DNA of 64,000 nucleotides from Candidatus Acidulidesulfobacter diazotrophicus (lineage in GTDB: Bacteria > SZUA-79 > Acidulodesulfobacterales > Acidulodesulfobacteraceae): contig SGBB01000001.1 of assembly GCA_004195025.1 (NCBI GenBank), positions 1-64,000 on the forward strand, in the 5' to 3' direction. Position numbers and translations under genes: made by a program. This document shows positions 18,281 through 28,597 of this stretch, piece after piece. Each line of letters begins with the position of its first letter. Position 1 is the first letter of the stretch. Below the pieces are notes generated by a model. That model did no database searches and was not told where the DNA came from. It worked only from the letters and a program-made list of their open reading frames with translations.

Positions 18281-19321
18281 TTAATCAAATTCATTTTTTA
18301 TATCTCTTTGAATAAGCATTTTTATAGCATCTTGCAGCTTTAAACCTTCATAAAGCACTAAATAGACAATTTCGGTTATAGGCATATAAATATTTTTTTG
18401 TTTTGCCAATATATGTACCGATTTAGTAGTCGTAACACCTTCGGCAATCATTTTCATACCGTTTACTATTGAATCAAGGCTCATTCCCTGTGCAATCTTT
18501 AATCCTACCGTCTTATTTCTGCTTAAATCGGATGTAGAAGTTAAAATTAAATCTCCTATCCCTGATAAACCGGCAAAAGTTTGCCTGTCGGCGCCCATAG
18601 CTTCACCGAACCTGGTAATCTCCGCAATGCCGCGGGTTATTAGAGCAGCTCTGGCATTATAGCCTAATTTTAACCCGTCCGATATACCCGACGCAATAGC
18701 TATAATATTTTTAAGCGCTCCGCCGAGTTCTAAACCTATTACATCATTTAAAGTATATATACGGAAATTTTGATTATTTTTAAAAAATTCTTTAACGCCT
18801 GCTAGTACGAAATTATTAAAAGAAGCTATGCAAACAGCCGTAGGAAGACCGACTGCTACCTCTGCCGCAAAACTTGGTCCGCTTAACATAGCATATCTTT
18901 CAAGCATTCGCTTTCCGAAAACATCCGAAAATACTTTATGCGACAGCTCTAAAGTATCAAGCCCGACTCCTTTTGCAGTATTAATAAAAATATAATCGTT
19001 AAAATTAAATTGAGCATCATATCGTTTAATTTCTTCAAGAATACTTTTTAAAGCTATTGACGGAACAACTAAAAATATTATATTTGCATTTTTAAAAACA
19101 GGTTCAAAGCTGTCTTCAATAATAATATTTTCTTTTAAAACTATTCCAGGCAGATAATCATGGTTTTGCCTGCATTGTTTTAATTTTTTGGCGAACTCGG
19201 TATTCCTGCATTTTAGATAAACTTTATCCGTATATTTGGAAAAATTCACCGCCAATGCAGTCCCGAAACTCCCCGCACCTATAATTCCAGGCACAAAATC
19301 TGCATTATTATTCTTTTCCAT
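18281..19321 (-). CDS. gpsA: NAD(P)H-dependent glycerol-3-phosphate dehydrogenase
   Basis: Reduces dihydroxyacetone phosphate to sn-glycerol 3-phosphate for phospholipid synthesis. The Rossmann fold begins GIIGAGSFGTALAVNFS near residue 12. FLVVPSIALK, NTAKGVGLDTLELS and MLSGPSFAAEVAVGLPTAV follow in family order, and the catalytic Lys lies in GGALKNIIAIASGISDGL. SGIGDLILTSTSDLSRN near 253-270 completes the C-terminal domain. Length (346) is normal. It is downstream of gyrA on the same strand with a 58-base gap, so shared transcription is possible but unproven. Confidence 0.95.
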   Translation of the reverse strand: MEKNNNADFVPGIIGAGSFGTALAVNFSKYTDKVYLKCRNTEFAKKLKQCRQNHDYLPGIVLKENIIIEDSFEPVFKNANIIFLVVPSIALKSILEEIKRYDAQFNFNDYIFINTAKGVGLDTLELSHKVFSDVFGKRMLERYAMLSGPSFAAEVAVGLPTAVCIASFNNFVLAGVKEFFKNNQNFRIYTLNDVIGLELGGALKNIIAIASGISDGLKLGYNARAALITRGIAEITRFGEAMGADRQTFAGLSGIGDLILTSTSDLSRNKTVGLKIAQGMSLDSIVNGMKMIAEGVTTTKSVHILAKQKNIYMPITEIVYLVLYEGLKLQDAIKMLIQRDIKNEFD

Positions 19322-19379
19322 AAAGCATATTTAGAATTAATTATATAAAATAAAAGGATTAAAGTTAATATATTAAATA

Positions 19380-21821
19380 TTAATCTGTGATTTCTTCTTC
19401 TCCTTCGTTGGATGCCAATACCGCAATAGCGTTAGAAACTTTTTCTCCTTCGCTGAGTCCGATGAGCCTTACACCCATTGTATTCCTTCCTATGCTGCGA
19501 AGATTGGACGCTTTAATTCTTATAATTCTTCCCGAAGAAGTTATTAAAATTATATCATTATTTTCTTTTACTTTTAAAACAGCTACGACATTGCCGTTTC
19601 TGTTTCCTGTTTTAATAGCTATCAGACCGCTTCCGCCTCTTTTTTGCTTGCGGAACTCCGTCATAGTCGTTTTTTTGCCGTATCCGTTTTCTGTAATGCC
19701 AACAAGAAAATCATCTTTTGAAGTCAAAATGTCCATAGAAACTACTTCGTCGCCTTTTAGAAGTTTTATTCCTCTTACGCCCATCGCGCCTCTTGCGAGA
19801 AGTCTATAATCGTTAATATCGGAACAGATTGATTTTCCAAATTTTGTCGCTATTGTTATTAATGTGTCATTTAAGGAGTTATCAACAATCTTAACGTTTA
19901 TGACTTCATCTCCTTCCCTCAGTTTTACGGCTATCAATCCGCCTTTTCTTACATTTGCAAAATTAATTAAGGACGTTTTTATGATTTGTCCTTTTTTTGT
20001 TGCAACAACTAAGGAATAACCTTCATTAAAGTTTTCGGCCGGCACAAAAAATGATATTTTTTCATTTTCTCTTAAATTAAGAAGATTCACTATAGGTTTG
20101 CCTTTTGACTGTTTTTGCGTTTCCGGAATATTATAAACTTTAAGTTTATATGCTATACCTAAGTTAGTTAAAAATAATATACTGTCATGAGCCATCGCGC
20201 AAAAAGAATCCGTCACAAAATCATCTTCTTTCGATTTTATGCCTATATGTCCGCGTCCTCCTCTGTGCTGAGATTGAAAAGAATCAAGTTTGGTTCTTTT
20301 TATGTAGCCGCTTCCCGTCATCATAACAATCATTTCGTCATTAGGAATAAAATCTATTTCATTTACTTCCGTTTCTTCAACAACTATTTCGGTTTTTCTT
20401 GCATCTCCAAATTTTTCTTTTATAAAAATAAGCTCGTCTTTTATAATTTTTGCAATAAGGCTCTCATTAGCTAATATTTCTTTTAATTTATTAACTTTAT
20501 TTAATATTTCTTCATATTCTTTTATAAGCTGTTCTCTTTCTAGATTGGTTATTTTTTCAAGTTTCATATCAAGAATAGCCTGGGCTTGAATTTCCGAAAA
20601 GATGTATTTTTTAATAAGAGCAGCTTTGGCTTCTTTCGGAGAAGCGGACATTTTAATTAATTCAATAACTTCGTCTATATTTTGAGCCGCTATTCTTAGA
20701 GCTTCCAATATATGAAGTCTTGCCTGCGCCTTTTTTAATTCAAATAATGTTCTTTTGACTACCACCTCTTTTCTAAAATCAATAAAATATGAAAGCACTG
20801 ATTTTAAATTAAGCACTTTCGGCTGATTGTTTACTATCGCAAGCATAATTACCCCGAATGTTTCTTCTAGCTGCGTATGCGAAAAAAGTTTATTCATCAA
20901 AATAGTTTCGTTCGCATCTCTTTTAAGTTCAATTACGACTCTAAGCCCTTCTCTGTCCGATTCATCGCGAAGATCGGATATCCCTTCTATTTTCTTTTCT
21001 CTGACAAGTTCGGCAATTTTTTCAAGTATTTTGGCTTTATTAACCATATATGGAACTTCGGTTATAATTATTTTATCTTTTTCGGTATGATATTTAGCTC
21101 TTACTTTAACAATACCCCTTCCAGTATTAAAATAGTTTATTATGCCGGAATAGCCGTAAACTATGCCGCCAGTTGGAAAATCAGGTCCTTTCATAAATTC
21201 CATAAGATCATTTATTAAACAATCAGGGTTATCCATAAAATAAAGCAAAGCGTCAATAGTTTCGCTTAAATTATGGGGCGGTATATTTGAAGCCATGCCT
21301 ACCGCAATTCCCGAAGATCCGTTAATAAGCAGATTAGGGAATTTAGCGGGCAACACTGTGGGTTCTTTTAATGAACCGTCATAGTTTGGAATAAAATCAA
21401 CCGTTTCATTGTCTATATCGTCAAGCATAAAAGAAGAAAGTCTAGTCATTCTAATTTCGGTATATCGCATTGCGGCAGGAGGATCTCCGTCTATAGAACC
21501 AAAATTGCCCTGTCCGTCAACTAACGGATATCTTAATGAAATATCCTGCGCCATTCTGACGATAGAGTCATAAACTGCCGAGTCTCCGTGCGGATGATAT
21601 TTACCTATAACATCTCCGACTATTCTTGCGGATTTTTTGTACGGTTTATTGTAGTCATTGCCTATTTCATTCATAGCAAATAAAATTCTCCTATGAACAG
21701 GCTTTAATCCGTCTTTAATTTCAGGCAGCGCTCTTCCTATAATAACGCTCATAGCATAATCAAGATAAGACTGCCTCATTTCGTCTTCTATGTTAATATT
21801 GATAATATTTTTCTGCTCCAT
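19380..21821 (-). CDS. gyrA: DNA gyrase subunit A
   Basis: Breakage-reunion subunit of gyrase. The active Tyr is in [10 protein letters not shown] (Tyr120). The region of quinolone contact reads [18 protein letters not shown], with Ser81 and Asp85 where E. coli has Ser83 and Asp87, the drug-sensitive residues. The C-terminal beta-pinwheel (about 500-800) has the GyrA-box-like QHRGGRG, which argues for GyrA over ParC. Length 813 is typical. GGAGG lies 13 bases before the ATG. gyrB is not in the window. It is transcribed with gpsA downstream on the same strand. Confidence 0.95.
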   Translation of the reverse strand: MEQKNIININIEDEMRQSYLDYAMSVIIGRALPEIKDGLKPVHRRILFAMNEIGNDYNKPYKKSARIVGDVIGKYHPHGDSAVYDSIVRMAQDISLRYPLVDGQGNFGSIDGDPPAAMRYTEIRMTRLSSFMLDDIDNETVDFIPNYDGSLKEPTVLPAKFPNLLINGSSGIAVGMASNIPPHNLSETIDALLYFMDNPDCLINDLMEFMKGPDFPTGGIVYGYSGIINYFNTGRGIVKVRAKYHTEKDKIIITEVPYMVNKAKILEKIAELVREKKIEGISDLRDESDREGLRVVIELKRDANETILMNKLFSHTQLEETFGVIMLAIVNNQPKVLNLKSVLSYFIDFRKEVVVKRTLFELKKAQARLHILEALRIAAQNIDEVIELIKMSASPKEAKAALIKKYIFSEIQAQAILDMKLEKITNLEREQLIKEYEEILNKVNKLKEILANESLIAKIIKDELIFIKEKFGDARKTEIVVEETEVNEIDFIPNDEMIVMMTGSGYIKRTKLDSFQSQHRGGRGHIGIKSKEDDFVTDSFCAMAHDSILFLTNLGIAYKLKVYNIPETQKQSKGKPIVNLLNLRENEKISFFVPAENFNEGYSLVVATKKGQIIKTSLINFANVRKGGLIAVKLREGDEVINVKIVDNSLNDTLITIATKFGKSICSDINDYRLLARGAMGVRGIKLLKGDEVVSMDILTSKDDFLVGITENGYGKKTTMTEFRKQKRGGSGLIAIKTGNRNGNVVAVLKVKENNDIILITSSGRIIRIKASNLRSIGRNTMGVRLIGLSEGEKVSNAIAVLASNEGEEEITD

Positions 21822-21910
21822 CTACAGCTTTAACCTCCGATTGATTTATAATAATATATAATTTTAATATATGTATATACTATGTAATATAATATATTTA
21901 TTTTTAAAAA

Positions 21911-22981
21911 TTATCCTCCTATTTTATTCATATAAGTATTATCTTCTATAATGTTAATATGTCCGCTGCAATTATTTGCGCCTCTTTTATTATTAAATAA
22001 ATGGGTTTGACGTTTTTTTTGCAGCAAATTTAACAAATAATTGTAAATATCTTCATTATTTACACTGTTATTTAAAATTTTTTTAATGTCATATTCTTCA
22101 TCGTAAAAAAGGCAAAGCCGCAATTTGCCGGACGCGGTTAATCTAAGTCTATTGCAATCATTGCAGAAATGCTCGGATAACGGGCTTATAAAACCTATTA
22201 CAGCCTTATTATTTTTATTATTTGAAAAATAATATTCTTTACTTACGGAAGAATCGCTAATCTTATTAGATTCAAAATCTTTATATTCCGCCTTAATTTT
22301 TTCCGTGAGTTCTTTAGTCGTAATCGTCCGGCTTATATTTTGCCCTATAGGCATATATTCAATAAATCTTAAATTAAGTTCGTTTTCTATCGCAAAACTT
22401 ATAAAATTCATCAGTTCATTGTCGTTAGTGCCGCGTATAAGCACGGTGTTTATTTTAATAGGATGAAAACCTGCAGCCTTTGCAGCGCTTATGCCTTTAA
22501 GCACGGCATCAAGATTGCCGCCGCGGGTTATCTTGCTGAAAGTTTCATTATTTAATGAGTCTAGACTTATGTTTATTCTTTTAAGACCTGCATTATATAA
22601 ATCTTGCGCATACTTATCAAGCAATATGCCGTTAGTCGTCATAGATATATCTTTTATGCCGCTAATGCTGCTCAAATTTTTAATAAAATTGATCATTCCT
22701 TTTCTGACAAGAGGTTCTCCGCCGGTTATTCTTATTTTATTAACGCCATGACTTGCCAGTATATTGACAAATTTTAAAATTTCTTCATAGGACAGCATTT
22801 CGTTATGTTCAATCAGTTTCACTCCATCTTCCGGCATGCAGTATACGCATCTTAAGTTGCACCTGTCGGTCAGCGAAATTCTTAAATAAGTAATTTGTCT
22901 GCCAAACCCGTCAATCAAAAAATTATCTGGCAGGCTATTTTCAGTTTTGCTATTAATTTTTTTATTATTAATAATATCCAA
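21911..22981 (-). CDS. moaA: GTP 3',8-cyclase, molybdenum cofactor synthesis
   Basis: Radical SAM enzyme that rearranges GTP in the first step of molybdopterin synthesis. The N-terminal cluster motif is CNLRCVYC at residues 41-48 after FGRQITYLRISLTDR. The second cluster is bound by HFCNDCNRLRLTASGKLRLC. The C-terminus is KIGG, and the terminal Gly-Gly is required in MoaA. The first codon is TTG at 22981; an alternative TTG at 22918 just before IDGFGRQ would match the usual family start, and neither has a clear Shine-Dalgarno sequence. Asn/Lys-rich stretches lie near the C-terminus. Its presence implies molybdo- or tungstoenzymes, none of which is in the window. Confidence 0.92.
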   Translation of the reverse strand: MDIINNKKINSKTENSLPDNFLIDGFGRQITYLRISLTDRCNLRCVYCMPEDGVKLIEHNEMLSYEEILKFVNILASHGVNKIRITGGEPLVRKGMINFIKNLSSISGIKDISMTTNGILLDKYAQDLYNAGLKRINISLDSLNNETFSKITRGGNLDAVLKGISAAKAAGFHPIKINTVLIRGTNDNELMNFISFAIENELNLRFIEYMPIGQNISRTITTKELTEKIKAEYKDFESNKISDSSVSKEYYFSNNKNNKAVIGFISPLSEHFCNDCNRLRLTASGKLRLCLFYDEEYDIKKILNNSVNNEDIYNYLLNLLQKKRQTHLFNNKRGANNCSGHINIIEDNTYMNKIGG

Positions 22982-23080
22982 TTTGTTTTATTTATCTATA
23001 TTTAATTTAATTATTTAATTTATTATTGTTTTATTTATTTATATTTATTATCTTTCAAACTTAGCAGAAATTCTTAATTA

Positions 23081-25468
23081 TTAAGGCATCTCGAAAAAAG
23101 ACTGGGGATTTAATATTTTTTTTACTTTTGTCGTTGATTTCGGTTCTGTCCCTGCAATATAAGGCATTAAAACAGGGTCTTGATAGCTTGAATCAGCAAG
23201 CAATCCCGTATGCGGATTTATTTCGGCAAAAACAATCCCTGAAGGTATCTTAAACGGTTTAGGCGGAAAAATCATTAAAGCTTTTGACATATAAGCATTC
23301 CATATAGGCGCTGCTGTTATGGCTCCAACCATAAATCTTCCCATAGAATGAAAATCATCCAAGCCCGTCCATACGCCTGTAACCAAAGAAGAAGTATATC
23401 CGACAAACACTCCGTCTCTATACTGGCTGGAAGAGCCTGTTTTCCCCGCTACGTAAGGAGTGATATTTCTTATTTTTGATATTGTAACGCCTGTTCCGTT
23501 TGTAATTACGCGTTCAAGCATGTTTGTCAGAACAAAAGCGACTTTAGGAGATAAAACTTGTTTACATTCAGGTTTCTTATAATATAAAATTTTGCCTTGA
23601 GGGGTTAATATTTTTATTATAAAAATAGGTTTACATTCAACGCCGCTATTTGCAAATGCTGTATATCCGTCAACCAAATCAATAAGTCTTACGCTTGATG
23701 AGCCTAATGCCATGGTGAGATTATGCACAAGATGATGAAAACCCATCTTTGAGGCTAAAGCCGTAACTTTATTGATACCGACTTTATCTAAAAGTTTCAC
23801 TGCTATTACATCTATGGAATGTGCAAGTCCTATCAAAAGAGTCGTGGGTCCTGTAAATCTTCTTGAAAAGTTATGGGGCTTGTAATATTTTCCCGGAACG
23901 CCCGTGGGATAAATTACCGGCGTGTTATTTATAATTGAAGAAGGGGTATACCCCTGCGTTAAAGCTTCCGCATAAACAAAAGGTTTAAATGCCGAACCCG
24001 TTTGTCGTTTAGAATAAAGAGCTCTATTAAATTCGGTATCTTTATAGCTATAGCCTCCGACCATTGCCTTAACATAGCCGTTATGGGGGTCTATTGATAC
24101 TAAAGCCCCTTCTATCACATCTTTTTCTTCGAGAGAAAATACAGGAATATGATGTTTATTAAAACCGTCAAACTTTACAAGAATCTCGTATCCCGGTTTT
24201 AATGCCTGTCTTACATTGCTGATTGTTCTATAAGCAAAATAAACATAGCGTTGAAATTTAGATGCCCATCTCATATTGTTTACAGGTATAATACCCCGGT
24301 ATTTTCCGACAGACACATAGGCGGTTTGTCCATTTTTTGACGTCCCTGTAACAAATCCTTTATATTTATAGCCTGTATAAAGACCTTTTATATTATTTTT
24401 TTCTCTTTTTAATGCCCGTTCCATTTGAGAATATGAAAGAACTTTTAACGGACCTGTATAGCCGTATTCATGCGATAATACCGTTAAATGGGTTTTAACC
24501 GCTTTATCGGCATACTCCTGAGCTCTGGCGCTTAAAGCTGAATAAATTTTTAATCCGCCTTCTTTGTAAATCCGCTTGCCGTATTTAGCAATTATTAATT
24601 GCTTTATTAAAGCGACGTAATAAGGCGCAACTCCGTTATACTTAAAATAATCGTTTAATACAATCGGCGTATTATAGGCTTGGATAGCCTGATGTTTAGT
24701 GATAAAACCGTTTTTATACATCTGGTTCAAAACATATTTTTGACGTCTTTTAGCATCTTTAAAATGAACAAAAGGATCTAAAAAGGAAGGCGCCTGCGGC
24801 AATCCGCCTAATATAGCCGCTTCGGCTAAATTAAGCTTCCAAACAGGTTTACCAAAATAGCTCAGGGATGCAGCTTCTACCCCATAAGAACCGTTACCTA
24901 AATAAATCTGATTTAAATATACGTCTAAAATATCGTTTTTTGATAAATGATCCGCTACGCGATAGGCAAGTATAGCTTCTCTTAATTTCCATATATAAGT
25001 CCTTTGATAAGGAACAAGAATAGTCTTCGCAACCTGTTGAGTAATGGTGGAACCGCCTTCCACGATATGTCCCGACATTAAATTTACGACAAAAGCTCTT
25101 AAGATTGCTTTAAAATCTAAAGGTCCTTGATTGTAAAAATTTTTATCTTCCGCAGCCAAAAAAGCCTCTCTTACCTGAACGGGTATATCCGAAAAAGGCA
25201 CCACTTCTCTGTTGACAGGACCTATATATCCTGCTAATTTCCCTGTTGCCGAATATACATAGTTAACCTGCTGCGGACGATAATCTTTTAAAGATGTGAT
25301 ATTGGGGACTGTTGAAGCAAGCAAAAAATATAATATAGCCACTATGGCAATAGGCGCTATTATAATTATAGATACCGTAATTAAAATTATTTTAAGTAAA
25401 CTTTTCTTTTTTCTTTTTTTTTTGTTTTCAGTTTCTTTTTTTGTATTATTTCTATTTCCGTTATTCAT
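23081..25468 (-). CDS. Class A penicillin-binding protein (PBP1A-like)
   Basis: Bifunctional peptidoglycan glycosyltransferase and transpeptidase, anchored by one N-terminal transmembrane helix (about 25-50). The GT51 domain has AAEDKNFYNQGP, EGGSTITQQVAKTIL and LNQIYLGNGSYGVEAAS. An oligosaccharide-binding-like region follows from about 310. The transpeptidase domain has SAFK as the Ser-x-x-Lys motif (in RQTGSAFKPF), SSS as a Ser-x-Asn-like motif and KTGSSS as the KTG motif. The 795-residue length is typical. Directly upstream on the same strand (gap 167 bases) is an LpoA-like lipoprotein candidate. Confidence 0.93.
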   Translation of the reverse strand: MNNGNRNNTKKETENKKKRKKKSLLKIILITVSIIIIAPIAIVAILYFLLASTVPNITSLKDYRPQQVNYVYSATGKLAGYIGPVNREVVPFSDIPVQVREAFLAAEDKNFYNQGPLDFKAILRAFVVNLMSGHIVEGGSTITQQVAKTILVPYQRTYIWKLREAILAYRVADHLSKNDILDVYLNQIYLGNGSYGVEAASLSYFGKPVWKLNLAEAAILGGLPQAPSFLDPFVHFKDAKRRQKYVLNQMYKNGFITKHQAIQAYNTPIVLNDYFKYNGVAPYYVALIKQLIIAKYGKRIYKEGGLKIYSALSARAQEYADKAVKTHLTVLSHEYGYTGPLKVLSYSQMERALKREKNNIKGLYTGYKYKGFVTGTSKNGQTAYVSVGKYRGIIPVNNMRWASKFQRYVYFAYRTISNVRQALKPGYEILVKFDGFNKHHIPVFSLEEKDVIEGALVSIDPHNGYVKAMVGGYSYKDTEFNRALYSKRQTGSAFKPFVYAEALTQGYTPSSIINNTPVIYPTGVPGKYYKPHNFSRRFTGPTTLLIGLAHSIDVIAVKLLDKVGINKVTALASKMGFHHLVHNLTMALGSSSVRLIDLVDGYTAFANSGVECKPIFIIKILTPQGKILYYKKPECKQVLSPKVAFVLTNMLERVITNGTGVTISKIRNITPYVAGKTGSSSQYRDGVFVGYTSSLVTGVWTGLDDFHSMGRFMVGAITAAPIWNAYMSKALMIFPPKPFKIPSGIVFAEINPHTGLLADSSYQDPVLMPYIAGTEPKSTTKVKKILNPQSFFEMP

Positions 25469-25635
25469 AATTAAAATTTCCTGCTAAATAATATATGTTG
25501 TCGTTTAAATTATCTATCATTTATGCCTTAATAAATAAATATATCTCGTATTTTTCTATGTATCTTTGAAATACTTGAAATACTATGAAATAAGATAAAA
25601 CATATAATCGGTAATTAAATTAAATAGATTTAAAA

Positions 25636-27051
25636 TTAATTAAAAGGGCTCTTTAGTATATATATTTTATTATTCTTCAATTGAAAAAGATAAAGCCCCT
25701 TTATAAAATCTCTGCCGCGAATATGGCTAATACCGCATACTCCTTTAAAAGATTTAAATTTTAATAAACTGCGGTATAATAATTGTCTGTTATTATTAAT
25801 GCCGCCGTTAGCCTGTATGCTATTTTTTATGCTTTCATGAGCATTACTGCCGCCGTGCATCATAATCGACTTTATTACGATATTGCCCATATCATATCCT
25901 TCAGCCGACAATATGTTGGGTTTTTCATTATAATAATTCTTATAATATTTTACGAAATTTTTAACGAACTTATTCCTGCTGTCAGGGAAAAATCCGCCTG
26001 GGTAAACTATCCCATGCATATAAAAACTATATTTATTTAAAAACTTTTTATTATCTATCTGACTTAACCCAAAAAGTTTTATACCCGTAATATTGTAATA
26101 AGCAAGCTGAGTTAATATTAATTTTAATTTTCCGGTAGACCCGATTAAAAAAAGACCTTCAAAAGGGATATACGGTTTTGCTTTTGTAATACCATGCATG
26201 AGATCATAAGGAGTAACCCCTAATTGATTTTCCTCTGCTTTTGTCATATGCCCATGCCCCATATCTTGAAACCTTACGAGTAAATTAAAATTATAAAAAA
26301 AATCAACCGTATGCCTTTCGTAAGCAGTTTCGTCAACAATATTTATCCCTAATTTACTTCCCATAGCGTTTATATATTGAATTGTTTTTTGACCGTATGC
26401 ATTATCCGGATAAATAACCGATATTTTATCTATTCCTTTAGTTTCGGCATATTGTAAGTCTGCAGAAACTTCATTTTTTACCGTCATTCCGTAATGAAAT
26501 AAATACGGAGATTTATACTTTGAAAAATTTAAAGGGGCGGGAGTAAAAACAGGAATTTTATATATTGATGAATATTTTGAAAAATAAGCAATCTGATTAA
26601 CAAATAAAGGACCGATAATTGCGCTGATATTTTTTTTATCAATGCTTTTAAATAAATTTTTAATGAAACCTCTGCCGGCATTAAAAGGAAGACTTACGAC
26701 AATAAATTTTATATTCGCTTTTTTATTTTTTTGTATAGAAAAAAGAATTCCGTCTAAAAATTGTTTTCCGAAATATTTATACCGCCCGTTTGTAGGAACA
26801 ATAACAGCAATATTAACCGAATTATTTTTAATTTCCGGTTTTTTATTTTTATTATCTGCGTTTTTTATGCCTGTATTATTTGATAGACTTGCGCCATAGC
26901 CGTAGCATCCGCTAAAATTATTGAAACCTGAAATCAAGATTAAAAAACTGCTTACGGCTATAATAATAACTAAAAACAAAATGTTTTTATAATTATAATT
27001 GTCATAAATATCAAAAAAGCCGTATTTTAAATTACGATTAAAATCTTTCAT
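25636..27051 (-). CDS. Putative LpoA-like penicillin-binding protein activator (periplasmic binding-protein fold)
   Basis: A 471-residue protein with an N-terminal hydrophobic segment (about 24-44) ending SGFNNFSGC, a possible lipobox (the -3 position is Phe, not the usual Leu). The body resembles type I periplasmic binding proteins (NIAVIVPTNGRYKYFGKQFL at the start, then ISAIIGPLFVNQIAYFSK, then YPDNAYGQKTIQYINAMG). LpoA-type activators of PBP1A have this fold in their C-terminal domain. The adjacency to the PBP1A gene on the same strand supports that role, but a lone amino acid binding protein remains possible because no ABC transporter genes adjoin it. Confidence 0.6.
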   Translation of the reverse strand: MKDFNRNLKYGFFDIYDNYNYKNILFLVIIIAVSSFLILISGFNNFSGCYGYGASLSNNTGIKNADNKNKKPEIKNNSVNIAVIVPTNGRYKYFGKQFLDGILFSIQKNKKANIKFIVVSLPFNAGRGFIKNLFKSIDKKNISAIIGPLFVNQIAYFSKYSSIYKIPVFTPAPLNFSKYKSPYLFHYGMTVKNEVSADLQYAETKGIDKISVIYPDNAYGQKTIQYINAMGSKLGINIVDETAYERHTVDFFYNFNLLVRFQDMGHGHMTKAEENQLGVTPYDLMHGITKAKPYIPFEGLFLIGSTGKLKLILTQLAYYNITGIKLFGLSQIDNKKFLNKYSFYMHGIVYPGGFFPDSRNKFVKNFVKYYKNYYNEKPNILSAEGYDMGNIVIKSIMMHGGSNAHESIKNSIQANGGINNNRQLLYRSLLKFKSFKGVCGISHIRGRDFIKGLYLFQLKNNKIYILKSPFN

Positions 27052-27247
27052 TAAAAATTAATTATCGTTATAATATTATAAAAATTAAATATTAATATTG
27101 TAATATTTATTATATAGCTAAATAATTCTAAGAAATAATACATAAAATAAATCTTATAATTATTTAATAACTGCTATCTGTCGTTAAGAAATAACCTATT
27201 GTTTATTCTTATTATATTATCATATAATAAAAAATATTTAAAGCAAT

Positions 27248-28597
27248 ATGAAAAATCAATCAGTTCAAACAGGCGAAAATATTTATTTAGGTAATGATTT
27301 AATCAAACTGCTGTATTTTTATCACAGGATTTTCTTGCAATTTAAAAACATAAAGCAAAGCGCTGTGAAAAAAATATTTAGAAAAATTATTAAATTATAC
27401 ATAACCGATAATAATAGCAATAATAATTGCAATTATTATAGCGATATTGCGGAAATTTTGGAAAATATAGCATTAGAAACATATAAAGTTGATAAGAATA
27501 TTTTTGACAAATCTAAAAAAATTGCGGAAAACGAAAGTAATATCTTAGACAAATTCAATATTATACCTTTTTTGAATATTTATAACGATAGTCTGCCCAG
27601 TTTTCTTTATTATAATAATATTAATAAAAAAGAAGCCTTCGAAAAAGCCGCTGCTTTAGCCTGTAATATAAATCATATAAGTAAAAAAATAAATAATATA
27701 TACTCGAACAATGAATATTTTGATGGATATAATATGGGCAGCAATATAACAAATAACGATATAAATAACAATAATAAATTTATATTTATTACATCTTCAA
27801 GATATAAAGATGCCGGCATATTCAGATTAAATGACTATTTAAGTAACTGCTTGAGCGGGTATTCAATCAGCTGCAGCTTTAATAAATTTAACGAAAGTAT
27901 AAATACTTCATATTTTATAGGGACGGCAAGCGAATCAGAAAATAATTTGATAAAAAATTATGATAAAGTTTTCAAAGATAAAAATAAAATTATATTAGCG
28001 CCTCATTATCCTATGATTCATTTTTTAAAAAATTACTCCCAATACTCAGATTTTTCAGCTATTTCGGCAACAGATCCTTTTGAAACAAATTTTAAATATT
28101 GTTATATTTACAGGAACAATCTAATATTAAATATCTCATCGGAAATGATTGTGCTGTATTTATCAAAAAAAAGTTCATTAAATAATCTAATTAAAAAATT
28201 TGAAAATTTAAATAAAAATGTTAATATCATAGAAAAGTTTATTGAAAAAAATCAAATTGCCGACGACAATAATAATGCAGATACAATAAATATAAAAGAT
28301 GACGATGTAATAAATACCATCGATCCCGATATATATATAATAGACAAAAATGAAAATATAAATAAATTACAGTATATTGAAAAAGCAATATTAAGTTTTT
28401 TAGCTTATAATTATAAAAAAAACAACAATATCAATATAACTGCCGACGATATAATTAATAATCTAATAAAAATTGTTCAAAAAATAAATAAAAATGATAC
28501 GAATCAAATTAAAAAAATTATTCTTCAATCAATCTCTTTAATGGAAATTAAAGGGCTAATAAAAAGGGAAATTTCAGGGGTAATAAAAAAAATATGA
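27248..28597 (+). CDS. Highly divergent DprA/Smf-like protein
   Basis: DprA normally loads RecA onto incoming single-stranded DNA. The pieces of the family are present in order but worn: IIPFLNIYNDSLPSFLYY at about 105-122 (family: YPxxLxxIxDxPxxLyxxG), FIFITSSRYKDAG at 178-190 (family: AIVGxR), NKIILAPHYP at 246-255, YIYRNNLILNISSEM at 286-300 (family: FPxRNRIIaGLS), KKSSLNNLIKKFEN at 307-320, and a winged-helix-like end LMEIKGLIKREISG at 431-444. The SGxAxGID signature is absent; the equivalent reads SCSFNKFNES. Its TGA overlaps the topA ATG (ATGA), and dprA-topA is a conserved neighbour pair. The protein is Asn-rich and could be inactive in DNA processing. Confidence 0.7.
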   Translation: MKNQSVQTGENIYLGNDLIKLLYFYHRIFLQFKNIKQSAVKKIFRKIIKLYITDNNSNNNCNYYSDIAEILENIALETYKVDKNIFDKSKKIAENESNILDKFNIIPFLNIYNDSLPSFLYYNNINKKEAFEKAAALACNINHISKKINNIYSNNEYFDGYNMGSNITNNDINNNNKFIFITSSRYKDAGIFRLNDYLSNCLSGYSISCSFNKFNESINTSYFIGTASESENNLIKNYDKVFKDKNKIILAPHYPMIHFLKNYSQYSDFSAISATDPFETNFKYCYIYRNNLILNISSEMIVLYLSKKSSLNNLIKKFENLNKNVNIIEKFIEKNQIADDNNNADTINIKDDDVINTIDPDIYIIDKNENINKLQYIEKAILSFLAYNYKKNNNINITADDIINNLIKIVQKINKNDTNQIKKIILQSISLMEIKGLIKREISGVIKKI

